DNA of 64,000 nt from Paenibacillus dendritiformis (GTDB lineage: Bacteria > Bacillota > Bacilli > Paenibacillales > Paenibacillaceae), in the NCBI RefSeq assembly GCF_945605565.1, contig NZ_OX216966.1, forward strand, positions 2,658,001 to 2,722,000, read 5' to 3'. Below the pieces are notes generated by a model, which did no database searches, was not told the origin of the DNA, and was given only the letters and a program-made list of their open reading frames with translations. The translations under genes were made by a program, and so were the position numbers. Positions 8,340-17,390 of the stretch are shown here, in pieces. Position 1 is the first letter of the stretch; each line of letters begins with the position of its first letter.

Positions 8340-8568
8340 AGCCAGCTTCCTTATAGCCGCTGACGATGTTCCCGCGAACATCCTCATCACAGAAGAAGAC
8401 GAAGTCAATATCCGAATACTCGTCGCAGTTGCCGCGGGACACGCTGCCTTTGACGACGAGCGAGAGCTTGTCCCAATATCGGGACAATACCGGATGATTG
8501 GATAACTCCCCGGCATATACGTGTGCTTGCTTCAATAATTCCTTGCTTCTGTCATTCATGTTGTTCAT
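7732..8568 (-). CDS. Nucleotidyltransferase domain protein
   Basis: A 278-residue protein. Near residues 40-56 it carries KGSVSRGNCDEYSDIDF, the GS-x-RG-x-SDxD metal and nucleotide site of the Pol-beta-like nucleotidyltransferase superfamily. The C-terminal ~150 residues are helical and resemble the accessory domain of aminoglycoside adenylyltransferase-like proteins. It could modify a small molecule such as an aminoglycoside or a nucleic acid; the substrate is unknown. The start is the ATG at 8568, with GGAGAGAAGG upstream on the minus strand. It lies just downstream of a membrane protein gene and probably shares its transcript. A truncated second copy lies at 6223-6855. Confidence 0.8.
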   Translation of the reverse strand: MNNMNDRSKELLKQAHVYAGELSNHPVLSRYWDKLSLVVKGSVSRGNCDEYSDIDFVFFCDEDVRGNIVSGYKEAGLITREDGVFLPIGDWAGHYHVETFAMLEGYFLGNNYPQVWEFQQAIPVHDSGSRFQDTIARLSASYLQNSMDAIKSKYLNLQLTLDWMRHPLKRGDIIATSLHCATIVRELCQLSYLLDGKSYPHDKWLSAYLSTTRFGRMQEQRIREYMRTIPNGEPITPHLELFEYPCYQQAWELIDQAVQFIRKAYGNYPWLDEWYLYG

Positions 8569-8584
8569 CGGTATACCTTCTCTC

Positions 8585-8977
8585 CTAGTCTTCTTCAACT
8601 TTTATTCTTTGGAGCTTGATATTTTTCTTCTTGATGTGCCTAATGATCATGAACAGCGCGACAGGTACCGCAATCAGGGATGTAACTAGCTCTCTAACCA
8701 AATCTTCAAGTCCAAGGTCCTTGATTGCGAGGGCGGTTATGATGTAAAAGAGCAGATAAAAAAGTAGAAAACCGACAAGTAAATCAATGACTTGAAAAAC
8801 AGAAAATAGCAATCCTTTTTCATTTAATTTTAGCGCGACGAGAGAAAATAGGGTGCTCAAAAAACTGCTGACCAATGCTGACCACATGATGTTGTACTGA
8901 CCTGTGGAATATATGATCCCATTACCTAAAAGGATTCCGAATGAAGAAAAAATGGTAATTAAACTTGGCTTTTCCAA
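8585..8977 (-). CDS. Small membrane protein of unknown function
   Basis: A 130-residue protein with four predicted membrane segments (roughly residues 8-28, 30-50, 60-88 and 95-112) and a basic C-terminal tail (HIKKKNIKLQRIK). It starts with TTG at 8977 behind AGGAGG. It ends 16 bases before the nucleotidyltransferase start, so the two are probably cotranscribed. The family was not recognised. Confidence 0.6.
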   Translation of the reverse strand: MEKPSLITIFSSFGILLGNGIIYSTGQYNIMWSALVSSFLSTLFSLVALKLNEKGLLFSVFQVIDLLVGFLLFYLLFYIITALAIKDLGLEDLVRELVTSLIAVPVALFMIIRHIKKKNIKLQRIKVEED

Positions 8978-9207
8978 AGAAGAACAATCCTCCTAGTTGA
9001 ATTGGCGTACATCAATAAGTATCGGCAAAGGAAAGCAATTTCGACAGTCGCACAAATACGCTCGCGGAGGGCAGGTTCTTATCTGGTTTCCAAAGGAAAC
9101 GGGGAAATGCGGTTATCCCCTTTGGGCAGACCATGCAGCAAGCACATTTAGAAGATGAAGCTTGCATAGCCGCCAAAGGGGTTATTTATATTCCAGCGCA
9201 AGCCGTG
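8978..9207. other. Intergenic region with long-range dyad
   Basis: CCCCTTTGG (about 9117-9125) and CCAAAGGGG (about 9173-9181) can pair across ~47 bases. The dyad lies between the two minus-strand units and may end the chitinase transcript. No T-run or gene was seen. Confidence 0.35.
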
Positions 9208-10428
9208 TTAAAAGGGCTTCATCCCCAATGTATCGATTTTCTCGCCTGTAATATCCACGCCCATTTTGCTTGTAATGTCACGGTAATGTCCGGCACGCCG
9301 CTTGATGGCGCCATTCGTGTCATCCAGATTGGCCTCCAAGCCGTTCAGAACCATAATGCTGACGCCGAATCCAGGCGGGGTTAGTCCTTGCGCAGCTTCC
9401 TCTTGCGAAGGCTTCCATCTGCCTATCATCACATCATGTGCCGAAGGCTTCGGCGCTTGCGGGGTCATCCAGAACAGGATGGCGGTCGCGAATCCAAGCT
9501 TGCCATCGGCAGCGATAGCCTCGGGATTTTTCAGAAGCACGTTTTTGTCACCATAGATGATGGCACTCATTAATCCGTAGTTGAAATTCCAGCTTAACAT
9601 GATCGGACCGCGCCCATAGTATTTCTTGCCCGGAAATCCCGGATATTCTTTGCTGCTTGCCGGGTCCACAAAATCAGATTTGTTTTGGCCCGTTCTGCCC
9701 GCGATATTTTCATTCCAATAGAGTCCCCAGCGCAGCATGCCTCTCGGCGCTTCATCCCAGCCGCCGCCCGTTTCATGAGAGAGATTGGCCAGCAGGGCAG
9801 CCAGATCACGCTTGCGATCCTTTTCCAGTCCTTCATTTAAAAAACTGCCGAAATCAACAATTCGGGTTATGACTGGCTTTTCTTTATTATCAGGTGAATT
9901 GAAATCCGCAGAACGTACAATTAGTGTCTCTGTTTTTCCCTTTTTCTCCAACCGGTATATTTCTTGTGCAGAGTAGTTACCTTCGCGGTAGGACACTTTG
10001 TACTTCAGATTGGCTACCAGGCGTACCGCGTCGATGAAGTTCCGGTAGGAGTAATAATCTGCCTGATTCGGATTGTAATCCGCTTTTCCTTTGTTGAACG
10101 CATGCCATTCCGGGGAACCGAGGCGCATCGGGAATAGCGCTTCATATTCTTTCTCGGGAAGAGTGGAACGGACGGCGTCCACTGCCTTATCTGGAGAAAA
10201 ATCCTCGTCTGTCCCATCCCACAGCACTTCAATCTGCTGCCTGCTCAGAATGCGGCTTTCTCCGACGGCCATTTCGCTGTTCAACTTGTGTTCGGCATGG
10301 ATGCCTCCTCCCGTCTCGCAAGCCGCCGATGACGCGCTGAGCGGAGTGACGAGCAGGGAGGAACCGAGCGTCAGGATCAAAGTGCAGCGAAGCAGTTTCT
10401 TGGAATTCGGATACGCGGAATTGTTCAT
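9208..10428 (-). CDS. Secreted GH19 family chitinase-like protein
   Basis: A 406-residue protein with a Sec signal peptide (basic SKKLLR, hydrophobic core, ASSA near residue 34). The C-terminal half carries glycoside hydrolase family 19 motifs. These are LLANLSHETGGGW, whose Glu fits the catalytic acid, and YYGRGPIMLSWNFNYG, the substrate-binding segment. GH19 enzymes cleave chitin or related GlcNAc polymers. The ~170 residues between signal and catalytic domain are unfamiliar. The start is the ATG at 10428, seven bases after AGGAG; the ATG at 10434 sits too close to the site. It is divergent from the pxp operon. Confidence 0.85.
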   Translation of the reverse strand: MNNSAYPNSKKLLRCTLILTLGSSLLVTPLSASSAACETGGGIHAEHKLNSEMAVGESRILSRQQIEVLWDGTDEDFSPDKAVDAVRSTLPEKEYEALFPMRLGSPEWHAFNKGKADYNPNQADYYSYRNFIDAVRLVANLKYKVSYREGNYSAQEIYRLEKKGKTETLIVRSADFNSPDNKEKPVITRIVDFGSFLNEGLEKDRKRDLAALLANLSHETGGGWDEAPRGMLRWGLYWNENIAGRTGQNKSDFVDPASSKEYPGFPGKKYYGRGPIMLSWNFNYGLMSAIIYGDKNVLLKNPEAIAADGKLGFATAILFWMTPQAPKPSAHDVMIGRWKPSQEEAAQGLTPPGFGVSIMVLNGLEANLDDTNGAIKRRAGHYRDITSKMGVDITGEKIDTLGMKPF

Positions 10429-10581
10429 CACCATTCTCCTTTATTTGACGGATGCAAGGCCTTTTCCGTATTTATATCGTTTTAACTTTTGATTATGATA
10501 CGTCTTTTTCAAGTTATCGTTGGATTGAAGGATTTCGTTGGGCAAAAGGCAGGCATACAGCAGATTCTCCATGGTACATAT

Positions 10582-10621
10582 ACAACAAGCAGATCTCTGG
10601 AGTGCGACATCCGCTTGTTGT
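10582..10621. repeat. Hairpin upstream of pxpB
   Basis: ACAACAAGC (10582-10590) pairs with GCTTGTTGT (10613-10621) in the chitinase-pxpB divergent gap. There is no T-run. It may be an operator or a leader structure; its role is unknown. Confidence 0.4.
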
Positions 10622-10677
10622 TCTTTGCATTCCGTGCTATTTTAAGTGCGTGAACTAGAAGGGAAGGGGGAAGTGGC

Positions 10678-11361
10678 ATGCGATACTTTCCGCTCGGAGA
10701 TACCGCGGTTGTGGTGGAATTCGATACGGTCATCGGACCGGCATCTCATGAACAAGTCCGATTGTTGTCGCTATATCTCGATCATCATCCGATTCCGGGA
10801 ATGATCGAATATGTCCCCGCTTTTACCACGGTGACGGTATTTTACGATCCTGTAGTGCTGCGATATGCGGAGGCGCAAGCGAAGCTGGAGAAGGCCGTAG
10901 CGCAGACGGCAGAGATGCGGCTGGAAAAGAAAGTGCGCACCGTCGAAATTCCGGTATGCTACGGTGGGGAATTCGGTCCCGATCTGGAGGATGTCGCCGC
11001 GCATAACCGGTTGACGGCCGATGAGGTTGTACGCATTCACAGCAGCGCCGAGTACCTGGTATACATGATCGGGTTTGCTCCTGGTTTTCCGTATCTCGGC
11101 GGCATGCCGGAGCGGATTGCGACACCGAGGCGCTCTTCTCCGCGTCTGGCGATTCCGGCAGGCTCGGTCGGGATTGCCGGGATGCAGACGGGGGTCTATC
11201 CCATTGTGACGCCAGGCGGCTGGCAGTTGATCGGCAGGACGCCGGTTCCGTTATTTCGCCCGGATATGACCCCTCCGACCTTGCTAAGAGCGGGGGATAC
11301 GATACGCTTCGTCCCGATAACCGAGAAGGAATACGATTGCTGGGAGGGGCATGCGGTATGA
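10678..11361 (+). CDS. pxpB: 5-oxoprolinase subunit PxpB (KipI-like)
   Basis: A 227-residue protein of the PxpB/KipI family. With PxpA and PxpC it forms the ATP-dependent prokaryotic 5-oxoprolinase, which opens the damage product 5-oxoproline to glutamate. Family hallmarks are MRYFPLGDTAVVVEF at the N-terminus and GFAPGFPYLGGMPE plus IPAGSVGIAGMQTGVYP in the middle. In Bacillus subtilis the same family member, KipI, inhibits the sporulation kinase KinA, so a side role cannot be excluded. The ATG is preceded by AAGGGGGAAG. It is the first gene of a tight pxpB-pxpC-pxpA operon, with an ATGA overlap to pxpC. Confidence 0.93.
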   Translation: MRYFPLGDTAVVVEFDTVIGPASHEQVRLLSLYLDHHPIPGMIEYVPAFTTVTVFYDPVVLRYAEAQAKLEKAVAQTAEMRLEKKVRTVEIPVCYGGEFGPDLEDVAAHNRLTADEVVRIHSSAEYLVYMIGFAPGFPYLGGMPERIATPRRSSPRLAIPAGSVGIAGMQTGVYPIVTPGGWQLIGRTPVPLFRPDMTPPTLLRAGDTIRFVPITEKEYDCWEGHAV

Positions 11362-12335
11362 GCATCCGCGTTGAGATGGCAGGCCTGCTTACGACGGTAC
11401 AGGATAGCGGGCGCTTCGGATTCCAGAAATACGGCGTGCTGGCGAGCGGCGCTATGGATGCGGTGGCGCTAAGACTGGCCAATCTTCTGGCAGGCAATCA
11501 GGAAGGGGCGGCGGCTCTGGAGATTACGCTAATAGGGCCTAAGCTTGTATTCGAAAAGGCGGCAGTGGTTGCGCTGGCTGGCGGTAATTTGTCCCCTGCC
11601 GTGGACGGTGTGTCTCTTCCGCTATGGCGGCCTGTCTTTATACCTGCAGGCAAGACGCTCACCTTCGGCAGGGCGGTGTCCGGCTGCCGGCTTTATCTTG
11701 CGGTCGCAGGCGGGATTCATGTTCCCGAAGTGATGGGCAGCCGCAGCACGTATTTGCGGGCTGGCATCGGCGGATTTCGCGGCCGGGCGCTTCAGGCGGG
11801 AGATGTGCTGGTGACGGGAGCGTCCGCTGCATGGCCGGAAATGTCTTCGGACGAAGTGGTCGTGCTTCCGTGGGGGGCCAGCCATGAGCTTCGTCCGGCA
11901 TATCAGGACAATCCGGTGCTGCGTGTAGTACAAGGACCGGAATATCATCGCTTCGATGAAGAGACCAGACGGAAGCTCTGGACGGAGCGATTCCGCGTCA
12001 CGCCTCAATCTGACCGGATGGGATACCGGTTGGAAGGCGTACCGCTGGCATTGGCCGATCCGCTGGACATGGTCTCGTCAGCCGTTGGCGCGGGCACGAT
12101 TCAGGTGCCGCCGGAAGGCAAACCGATCGTGCTGCTGGCCGACCGGCAGACGGCTGGCGGATATCCTCGTATCGCGCACGTGATTAGCGTAGATCTGCCG
12201 CTGATAGCCCAGGTGAAGCCGGGTGGACAAATACGGTTCGAAGAGGTTTCTCTGGAGGAAGCGCAGGATTTATATGTGATGCGGGAGAACTGCATCGCTC
12301 AATTCAGGCAGGGACTGGCTCTGCAAGCGCGTTAG
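11358..12335 (+). CDS. pxpC: 5-oxoprolinase subunit PxpC (KipA-like)
   Basis: A 325-residue biotin-dependent-carboxyltransferase-like protein of the PxpC/KipA family. Typical segments are [18 protein letters not shown] (start), [22 protein letters not shown] and [12 protein letters not shown]. It is the partner of PxpB in 5-oxoproline cleavage. The ATG at 11358 overlaps the pxpB stop as ATGA and has GGGAGGGG upstream. An upstream in-frame ATG at 11337 lies inside pxpB and is less likely. Confidence 0.93.
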   Translation: MSIRVEMAGLLTTVQDSGRFGFQKYGVLASGAMDAVALRLANLLAGNQEGAAALEITLIGPKLVFEKAAVVALAGGNLSPAVDGVSLPLWRPVFIPAGKTLTFGRAVSGCRLYLAVAGGIHVPEVMGSRSTYLRAGIGGFRGRALQAGDVLVTGASAAWPEMSSDEVVVLPWGASHELRPAYQDNPVLRVVQGPEYHRFDEETRRKLWTERFRVTPQSDRMGYRLEGVPLALADPLDMVSSAVGAGTIQVPPEGKPIVLLADRQTAGGYPRIAHVISVDLPLIAQVKPGGQIRFEEVSLEEAQDLYVMRENCIAQFRQGLALQAR

Positions 12336-12346
12336 GAGGAATTCAT

Positions 12347-13105
12347 ATGTACAAAATAGATATCAACTGCGACATGGGAGAAAGCTTCGGCGCTTACCGG
12401 ATGGGGACGGATGAGGAGATTTTGCCGTTCGTCACCTCGGCGAATATCGCCTGCGGCTTTCATGCCGGCGATCCGTCGGTCATGAGGAAGACGGTGGCCG
12501 CGGCGCTTGCGCACGGGGCTGCCATCGGGGCGCATCCGGGACTGCCTGATCTGGCGGGCTTCGGCCGCCGCAATCTCGACATCACTCCGGAGGAAGCCTA
12601 TGACATTGTCGTGTATCAGGTCGGCGCTTTATCCGGATTCGTCAAGGCGGCAGGCGGAACAATGCGGCATGTCAAGCCGCACGGCGCCCTGTACAACATG
12701 GCCGCTGCCCGCCGCCCATTGGCTGATGCGATCGCCCGCGCGGTCTATGACATAGACCCGGAGCTCACCGTGTTCGGCCTGTCGGGCAGCGAATTGGTAC
12801 GGGCCGGGGAGGCCGCAGGTCTTCGCACTGCGCATGAAGTATTTGCCGACCGGACGTATCAGGCGGACGGGTCATTGACGTCGCGCCGGGAAGCCCATGC
12901 GCTGATTACGGACGCCGAGAAAGCGGTGCAGCAGGTTGTTCGCATGGTGCGGGAAGGCGTTGTCCGCTCCGTACAGGGCCATGACGTGGCGATTCAGGCC
13001 GATACGGTCTGCATTCACGGCGACGGCGCTCATGCGCTTGCCTTTGCCCGCAGCCTTCGGGAGCGGTTGGAAGAGGCGGGGATTGCGGTTAAGCCTGTGA
13101 AGTAG
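12347..13105 (+). CDS. pxpA: 5-oxoprolinase subunit PxpA (LamB/YcsF)
   Basis: A 252-residue LamB/YcsF family protein, the hydrolase-fold subunit of the PxpABC 5-oxoprolinase. It has the signature [14 protein letters not shown] at the N-terminus, [11 protein letters not shown] near residue 40, and a VKPHGALYN segment near residue 105. The ATG follows TAGGAGG at proper spacing, 11 bases after pxpC. It is the last gene of the operon; no T-run terminator follows. Confidence 0.95.
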   Translation: MYKIDINCDMGESFGAYRMGTDEEILPFVTSANIACGFHAGDPSVMRKTVAAALAHGAAIGAHPGLPDLAGFGRRNLDITPEEAYDIVVYQVGALSGFVKAAGGTMRHVKPHGALYNMAAARRPLADAIARAVYDIDPELTVFGLSGSELVRAGEAAGLRTAHEVFADRTYQADGSLTSRREAHALITDAEKAVQQVVRMVREGVVRSVQGHDVAIQADTVCIHGDGAHALAFARSLRERLEEAGIAVKPVK

Positions 13106-13403
13106 AGAGGGAGCATAGTTGGTATGGGGAGTTGCGGTGACCTCGTTCGAACGGGTGGAGCCTTGGGACAGGAGTCCTTTGCCGCTCCTGTCGGCATGGT
13201 TCGAGGATGAGGAAGCGAGTGCGGGAACGAATGGACGGGATATTTCGGTTGGAAATGGTTCGGTAACACGTTGAGCAATGACCCTGTAGAATGCGCATTA
13301 ATGCGCGAAGTGATGAATCGTTGTATATACGGACTCGAAGGGCACTATATTACGAAACTGCAAAATGTGGTAACTTATATATAATAGATTTAACGATAGA
13401 GAA
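13106..13403. other. Intergenic region before CRISPR array 1
   Basis: No gene is supported. A GACAGGAG/CTCCTGTC hairpin lies near 13167-13194 without a T-run. Scattered short frames look non-coding. Confidence 0.4.
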
Positions 13404-13606
13404 GCCCCCAAGTTCTAGTGCGAATGTATAGTGCACATGAATTTCCCGGGGGATTCGCACCATAAAATTTCTATATTATAGGAAAAATCCATTTTGTGGT
13501 TTGCGACAAAGGTGAGAAACGACCTGCTTTAGATTGATTTTATAGCTAATTTGATTTGTTTAATCATAACAAGAACGAAAAATGATTGGAACAATCATTT
13601 TTCGCT
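13404..13606 (+). promoter_or_regulatory. Leader of CRISPR array 1
   Basis: This AT-rich region is homologous to the leader of array 2 (26637-26826). Both contain GTGCGAAT (13418-13425) and ATTCGCAC (13453-13460) bracketing a GTGCACATGAA and CCCGGGGGA segment. Just before the first repeat is a perfect dyad, AAAAATGATTG-GAA-CAATCATTTTT (13578-13602), followed by CGCT. The leader fixes the array orientation as plus strand. Confidence 0.85.
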
Positions 13607-15109
13607 GTCGCATCCTACGCGGATGCGTGGATTGAAATAATACCAAATTGTGAGAAGTACCAATTTACAAATGGTCGCATCCTACGCGGATGCGTGGATT
13701 GAAATCGAAGCTGGACTTTGAACACGGACGAGAAATCGACATGTCGCATCCTACGCGGATGCGTGGATTGAAATATTGTCAGCGGCTCCGAATTGTACAT
13801 GTACTCGCTAGTCGCATCCTACGCGGATGCGTGGATTGAAATACAGCGACTTGGTAACGACCAATGATGAATTACGTCGTCGCATCCTACGCGGATGCGT
13901 GGATTGAAATTTTTGAGTTTTTAGTCGAAACGAAATGCGGCAGGTCGCATCCTACGCGGATGCGTGGATTGAAATTTTCATGTCAGGCTCTGTATTCGGT
14001 GACCAACGGTCGCATCCTACGCGGATGCGTGGATTGAAATAGGAGGCCGGATTGAGTGATATTGCGCTTTATGTACGTCGCATCCTACGCGGATGCGTGG
14101 ATTGAAATCTAGCCTACCCTCTTGGATGGCTTGTAGCTCTGGTCGCATCCTACGCGGATGCGTGGATTGAAATACGCATGGTATCTATGTTTGCTTTAGC
14201 TAATCATTGTCGCATCCTACGCGGATGCGTGGATTGAAATGCAAGCGACTATTCCTAATCGCTCGCTGCGACGGTGTCGCATCCTACGCGGATGCGTGGA
14301 TTGAAATCGATTACATCATGAAGTTCAGCAGTCGTGGTCGTGTCGCATCCTACGCGGATGCGTGGATTGAAATTTTTTGAACATTGCCTTCGCAATGATT
14401 ACCTTTGGTCGCACCCTACGCGGATGCGTGGATTGAAATAAAATGAATCGCTCCTCTCGCGAACTAACTCACTTCGTCGCATCCTACGCGGATGCGTGGA
14501 TTGAAATAAGTAAAGAAGCCAAGGCCCCAATAAAGCACGCAAAGTCGCATCCTACGCGGATGCGTGGATTGAAATAAAATCAATCCTGGAACAACGAGCG
14601 TAAGCAAAAGTCGCATCCTACGCGGATGCGTGGATTGAAATACCCAGGAGCCCGAAAAGGTAATGAAAGCCGTCAGGTCGCATCCTACGCGGATGCGTGG
14701 ATTGAAATACGTCAAATCGTACATATGTTTGTTTGCGTATACCCGTCGCATCCTACGCGGATGCGTGGATTGAAATTCTGATAAGTATAGATGCTTACCC
14801 ATGTTTCAATAGTCGCATCCTACGCGGATGCGTGGATTGAAATCTGGGGATTAGTATCGCAATGAATGAAGCAGTGTCGTCGCATCCTACGCGGATGCGT
14901 GGATTGAAATTTCCGGGCCGCAAGCGCCCAGTGGAAGTACGGGCCCGGTCGCATCCTACGCGGATGCGTGGATTGAAATCCATAGCCTTTGAAATAACCG
15001 GCATTCACCGGAGTCGCATCTTAGGCGGATGTGTGGATTGAAATGGCCAGCACACGTATGTGCCCGGGTCGTTCGCCGTCGCATCCTACGCTGATGCGTG
15101 GGTTGAAAT
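13607..15109 (+). CRISPR. CRISPR array 1, type I-C, 23 repeats
   Basis: 23 direct repeats of 32 bp, beginning GTCGCATCCTACGCGGATGC and ending GTGGATTGAAAT, separate 22 unique spacers of about 33-36 bp. The end GGATTGAAAT and the GCATCC/GGATGC dyad are typical of type I-C. Repeats are uniform near the leader. One at 14408 has a C in place of T (GCACCC). The last two (15013 and 15078) carry several changes. A stub GTCGTATCC at 15144, one spacer length further on, is probably the remains of a 24th repeat. Decay at the distal end agrees with the leader position. Confidence 0.98.
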
Positions 15110-15172
15110 CGCGCCTTGAGAGACAGAGTACTTGCGACTATTCGTCGTATCCAAAACATATGAAACCCAAAA

Positions 15173-15228
15173 AAGCATCCTACCCCCGTATCAAAAGATG
15201 ACGCGGGGGCAGGATGCTTGTCTTTTTT
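15173..15228. terminator. Strong bidirectional terminator after array 1
   Basis: A long stem (AAGCATCCT-CCCCCG pairing with CGGGGG-AGGATGCTT, 15173-15219) is followed by a T-run on the plus strand and preceded by an A-run. It ends the array 1 transcript and insulates the bPH2 genes. Confidence 0.9.
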
Positions 15229-15240
15229 ATAGAACACATG

Positions 15241-15262
15241 TTCCCTGACAGACTGTTGTCAC
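15241..15262 (+). promoter_or_regulatory. Upstream element shared with cas3
   Basis: TTCCCTGACA-N4-GTTGT-N-AC occurs here, ahead of the ydbS-like gene, and again at 18370-18391 ahead of cas3 (17 of 22 positions identical). It may be a shared promoter or regulator site. Its role is inferred only from repetition and position. Confidence 0.4.
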
Positions 15263-15312
15263 TTTCTTTACCCATAATAGAATTTATAGTATTAGTACGA
15301 AGGAAGGTGAGG

Positions 15313-15834
15313 ATGTACGCAGCTATGAATACGACAGTTAGCGAGCAGCAACAATTGCATCCAAATGTGGTGCCATATTGGCGAATTTATCGGCTTTTCT
15401 CTGCATTGAAGCGGACTGCGCTGGCAAGCATCCCGATCATCGTTTATTTGATGTGGTTGCCCCAATGGAAGTGGATCTTATATGTTGTTGCGGCCTATCT
15501 CTTGTTTCATTGGAGCAAAGACGTATTCTATATCATATATGGAGTTCGCTTCAGCTATGCCCGAAGAAGTTACGTCCTGACAACGGATGAGATTGTGATT
15601 CGGTGGGGCAGCATATGGTCTGTTAATTCATCGGTTATTCCGCTTAGCCGTGTTCAGCATGTAGATATTGAACAGGACGTCATTCAGAAAAAGCTGGGCA
15701 TATCTGAAGTCGTTATCGTAACGGCAGGCGATGCGACTGGCATCGTCGGTTTATTGGAAGATGATGCGAATAAACTGCGGCGGCAGGTCATTGAACTGGC
15801 GAAAATAGGTGAGACTGATGCGTACAATCCATAG
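15313..15834 (+). CDS. ydbS: YdbS-like bPH2 domain membrane protein
   Basis: About 173 residues. There are two hydrophobic segments near residues 35-75, then a bacterial PH-like (bPH2, formerly DUF304) domain. Typical bPH2 features are YVLTTDEIVIRWGSIWSVNSSVIPLSRVQHVDIEQDVIQKKLGISEVVIVTAG. In Bacillus the ydbS-ydbT pair is linked to envelope stress and resistance to antimicrobial compounds. The start at ATG 15313 has AAGGAAGG upstream; the ATG at 15325 is an alternative. The 3' end overlaps the ydbT-like gene. The symbol is by family analogy. Confidence 0.8.
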   Translation: MYAAMNTTVSEQQQLHPNVVPYWRIYRLFSALKRTALASIPIIVYLMWLPQWKWILYVVAAYLLFHWSKDVFYIIYGVRFSYARRSYVLTTDEIVIRWGSIWSVNSSVIPLSRVQHVDIEQDVIQKKLGISEVVIVTAGDATGIVGLLEDDANKLRRQVIELAKIGETDAYNP

Positions 15835-17290
15835 ACAACATCCGATCAAGATTGCCGTACATTTGTATCGAACGATCCGCTATATGATCATCCCCTATGC
15901 TCTCTTGTTATTTAAGGAGATCAAGGCCGGCACAGGTCAACAGCCTTATTGGGTATATGGGGTGGCAGTCGTCATTGGTCTATCTATCTTGCTGTGGTCT
16001 ATTATTTCCTGGTGGAAGGACTCTTATCAGATTGGGGAATCTGAGATCGTCATTCAAAGAGGAGTCCTTATCACCACCCAACGGACAATTCCGCTGGAGC
16101 GAATAACGAATATATCGATAGAACAGACTTGGACCGATCGACTAGTAGGTTCGGCGACTGCCGAATTGCACACTTCAGATTCGAACGAAGAGGCTGATGC
16201 CAGGCTCGTGTTGACTCAACGCAACGCAGATATGCTCCTTGCCGGAATTAATCGACCGATGTCGCGTGTCTCGAATCAAGCGAAGCCGAATTGGGTCCTT
16301 CAACCCAAGGATATTTTGATGAGGGCGATTAGTTCCAATTCGTTCTGGCTGGGGGTTCCCCTATGTCTCACTATCGTAACGTATGTATGGGATTGGCTTG
16401 AACCAAGCACGGAAGAAGTAAGCATGGTCCGTTTTTTTCAAGATGGATGGAAAGAATTTTTGACGACGGAGTTTATACCCGTTCTGCTTGCGCTTCTTGG
16501 CATTATTGCCTTGTGCGTATTCACGTCCTGGTTGTTGTCCTTGGTCATGATGCAAATTCGTTATCACAAATGGTCCGTTATCCAAGACAGTGCCTATATT
16601 CATATCCAGTACGGATGGTATGAGAGGAAATCAACCTCCCTCCATACTGTGAAGATTCAGTCGATCCGGGTCAAGGAGCAGTTGTTCAGCCGTTATTTTG
16701 GTTATGTGTCCATCTGGATGGATTGCGTTGGGTATGCAGGGGAGAAGAAGGTGAAACTGCTGCTGCCCGCGATCCACAGGTCAGAGATGCATGCTGCATT
16801 GGAGATGCTGTTGCCCGAATTTACCATCGTGAACCCGCAGCGTCATTTACCAGCCGGAAAGGCGATGTATTTTGTGTGGATTCCCGTCATTGCTGTAAGC
16901 CTTGTCATCTTAGTCTCCGCAATTTTGGCCCCGTGGGCATGGTTGATGCTCCCGTTCGCGGCAGCGTTATTTTGGCGGGGGAGCCGAAAATATTCGGGAA
17001 CGCTATGGGACGTTCATGGCAATCAATCTGTGATCGCGAAGCCGGGTCTTACGCGAACTACAGTCTATGTACAGCGCCAAGCGATCCAATCGATAACTTG
17101 TCGTCAAACTTGGATCCAATGCCTATTTGGCATTTTCCAGATTGAACTCTTGATAGATTCGCCATCGAAAGCGAAGGAATACGTATTTATCGGCGCATCC
17201 CATGAGGATGTACAGCAGTTATTAAAATGGTATAAAAATACAGACAATTCCAAGTGCCCATACACTTTTAACAAGGAAGAGGTTATTTAG
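15818..17290 (+). CDS. ydbT: YdbT-like protein with bPH2 domains
   Basis: About 490 residues with repeated bPH2 domains separated by paired membrane helices (roughly residues 20-60, 175-240 and 345-390). The repeated pattern is YQIGESEIVIQRG followed by TTQRTIPLERITNISIEQ, and similarly SAYIHIQYG followed by HTVKIQSIRVKEQLFSRYFGYVS. It is the usual partner of YdbS and overlaps it by 17 bases. The start is ATG 15818 or GTG 15809; AGGTGAG precedes the ATG. It lies between a CRISPR array and a WYL regulator, an unusual place for this pair. Its function there is unknown. Confidence 0.8.
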   Translation: MRTIHRQHPIKIAVHLYRTIRYMIIPYALLLFKEIKAGTGQQPYWVYGVAVVIGLSILLWSIISWWKDSYQIGESEIVIQRGVLITTQRTIPLERITNISIEQTWTDRLVGSATAELHTSDSNEEADARLVLTQRNADMLLAGINRPMSRVSNQAKPNWVLQPKDILMRAISSNSFWLGVPLCLTIVTYVWDWLEPSTEEVSMVRFFQDGWKEFLTTEFIPVLLALLGIIALCVFTSWLLSLVMMQIRYHKWSVIQDSAYIHIQYGWYERKSTSLHTVKIQSIRVKEQLFSRYFGYVSIWMDCVGYAGEKKVKLLLPAIHRSEMHAALEMLLPEFTIVNPQRHLPAGKAMYFVWIPVIAVSLVILVSAILAPWAWLMLPFAAALFWRGSRKYSGTLWDVHGNQSVIAKPGLTRTTVYVQRQAIQSITCRQTWIQCLFGIFQIELLIDSPSKAKEYVFIGASHEDVQQLLKWYKNTDNSKCPYTFNKEEVI

Positions 17291-17338
17291 TCCGGTTTTT
17301 TTTGCAGGAGTAGGCAGGTAGACCTATGGATGGTGTCG

Positions 17339-17362
17339 AATATCCAATATTTATAGGATATT
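17339..17362. promoter_or_regulatory. Inverted repeat upstream of the WYL regulator
   Basis: AATATCC (17339-17345) and GGATATT (17356-17362) form a perfect 7-bp dyad with a 10-bp AT spacer, about 30 bp before the ATG at 17391. Position suggests autoregulation by the WYL protein; this is an inference. Confidence 0.45.
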
Positions 17363-17390
17363 ATGAGAGCATCTGGAGGAGAGTACAACG

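Noticed and set aside
9133..9384. Plus-strand 83-codon frame near the chitinase 3' end
   Set aside because: It overlaps the chitinase gene in antisense and has no convincing ribosome site or family.
13615..15237. Minus-strand frames with repeated FQSTHPRRMR or FNPRIRVGCD
   Set aside because: These are translations of the CRISPR repeats of array 1; the same pattern appears over array 2.
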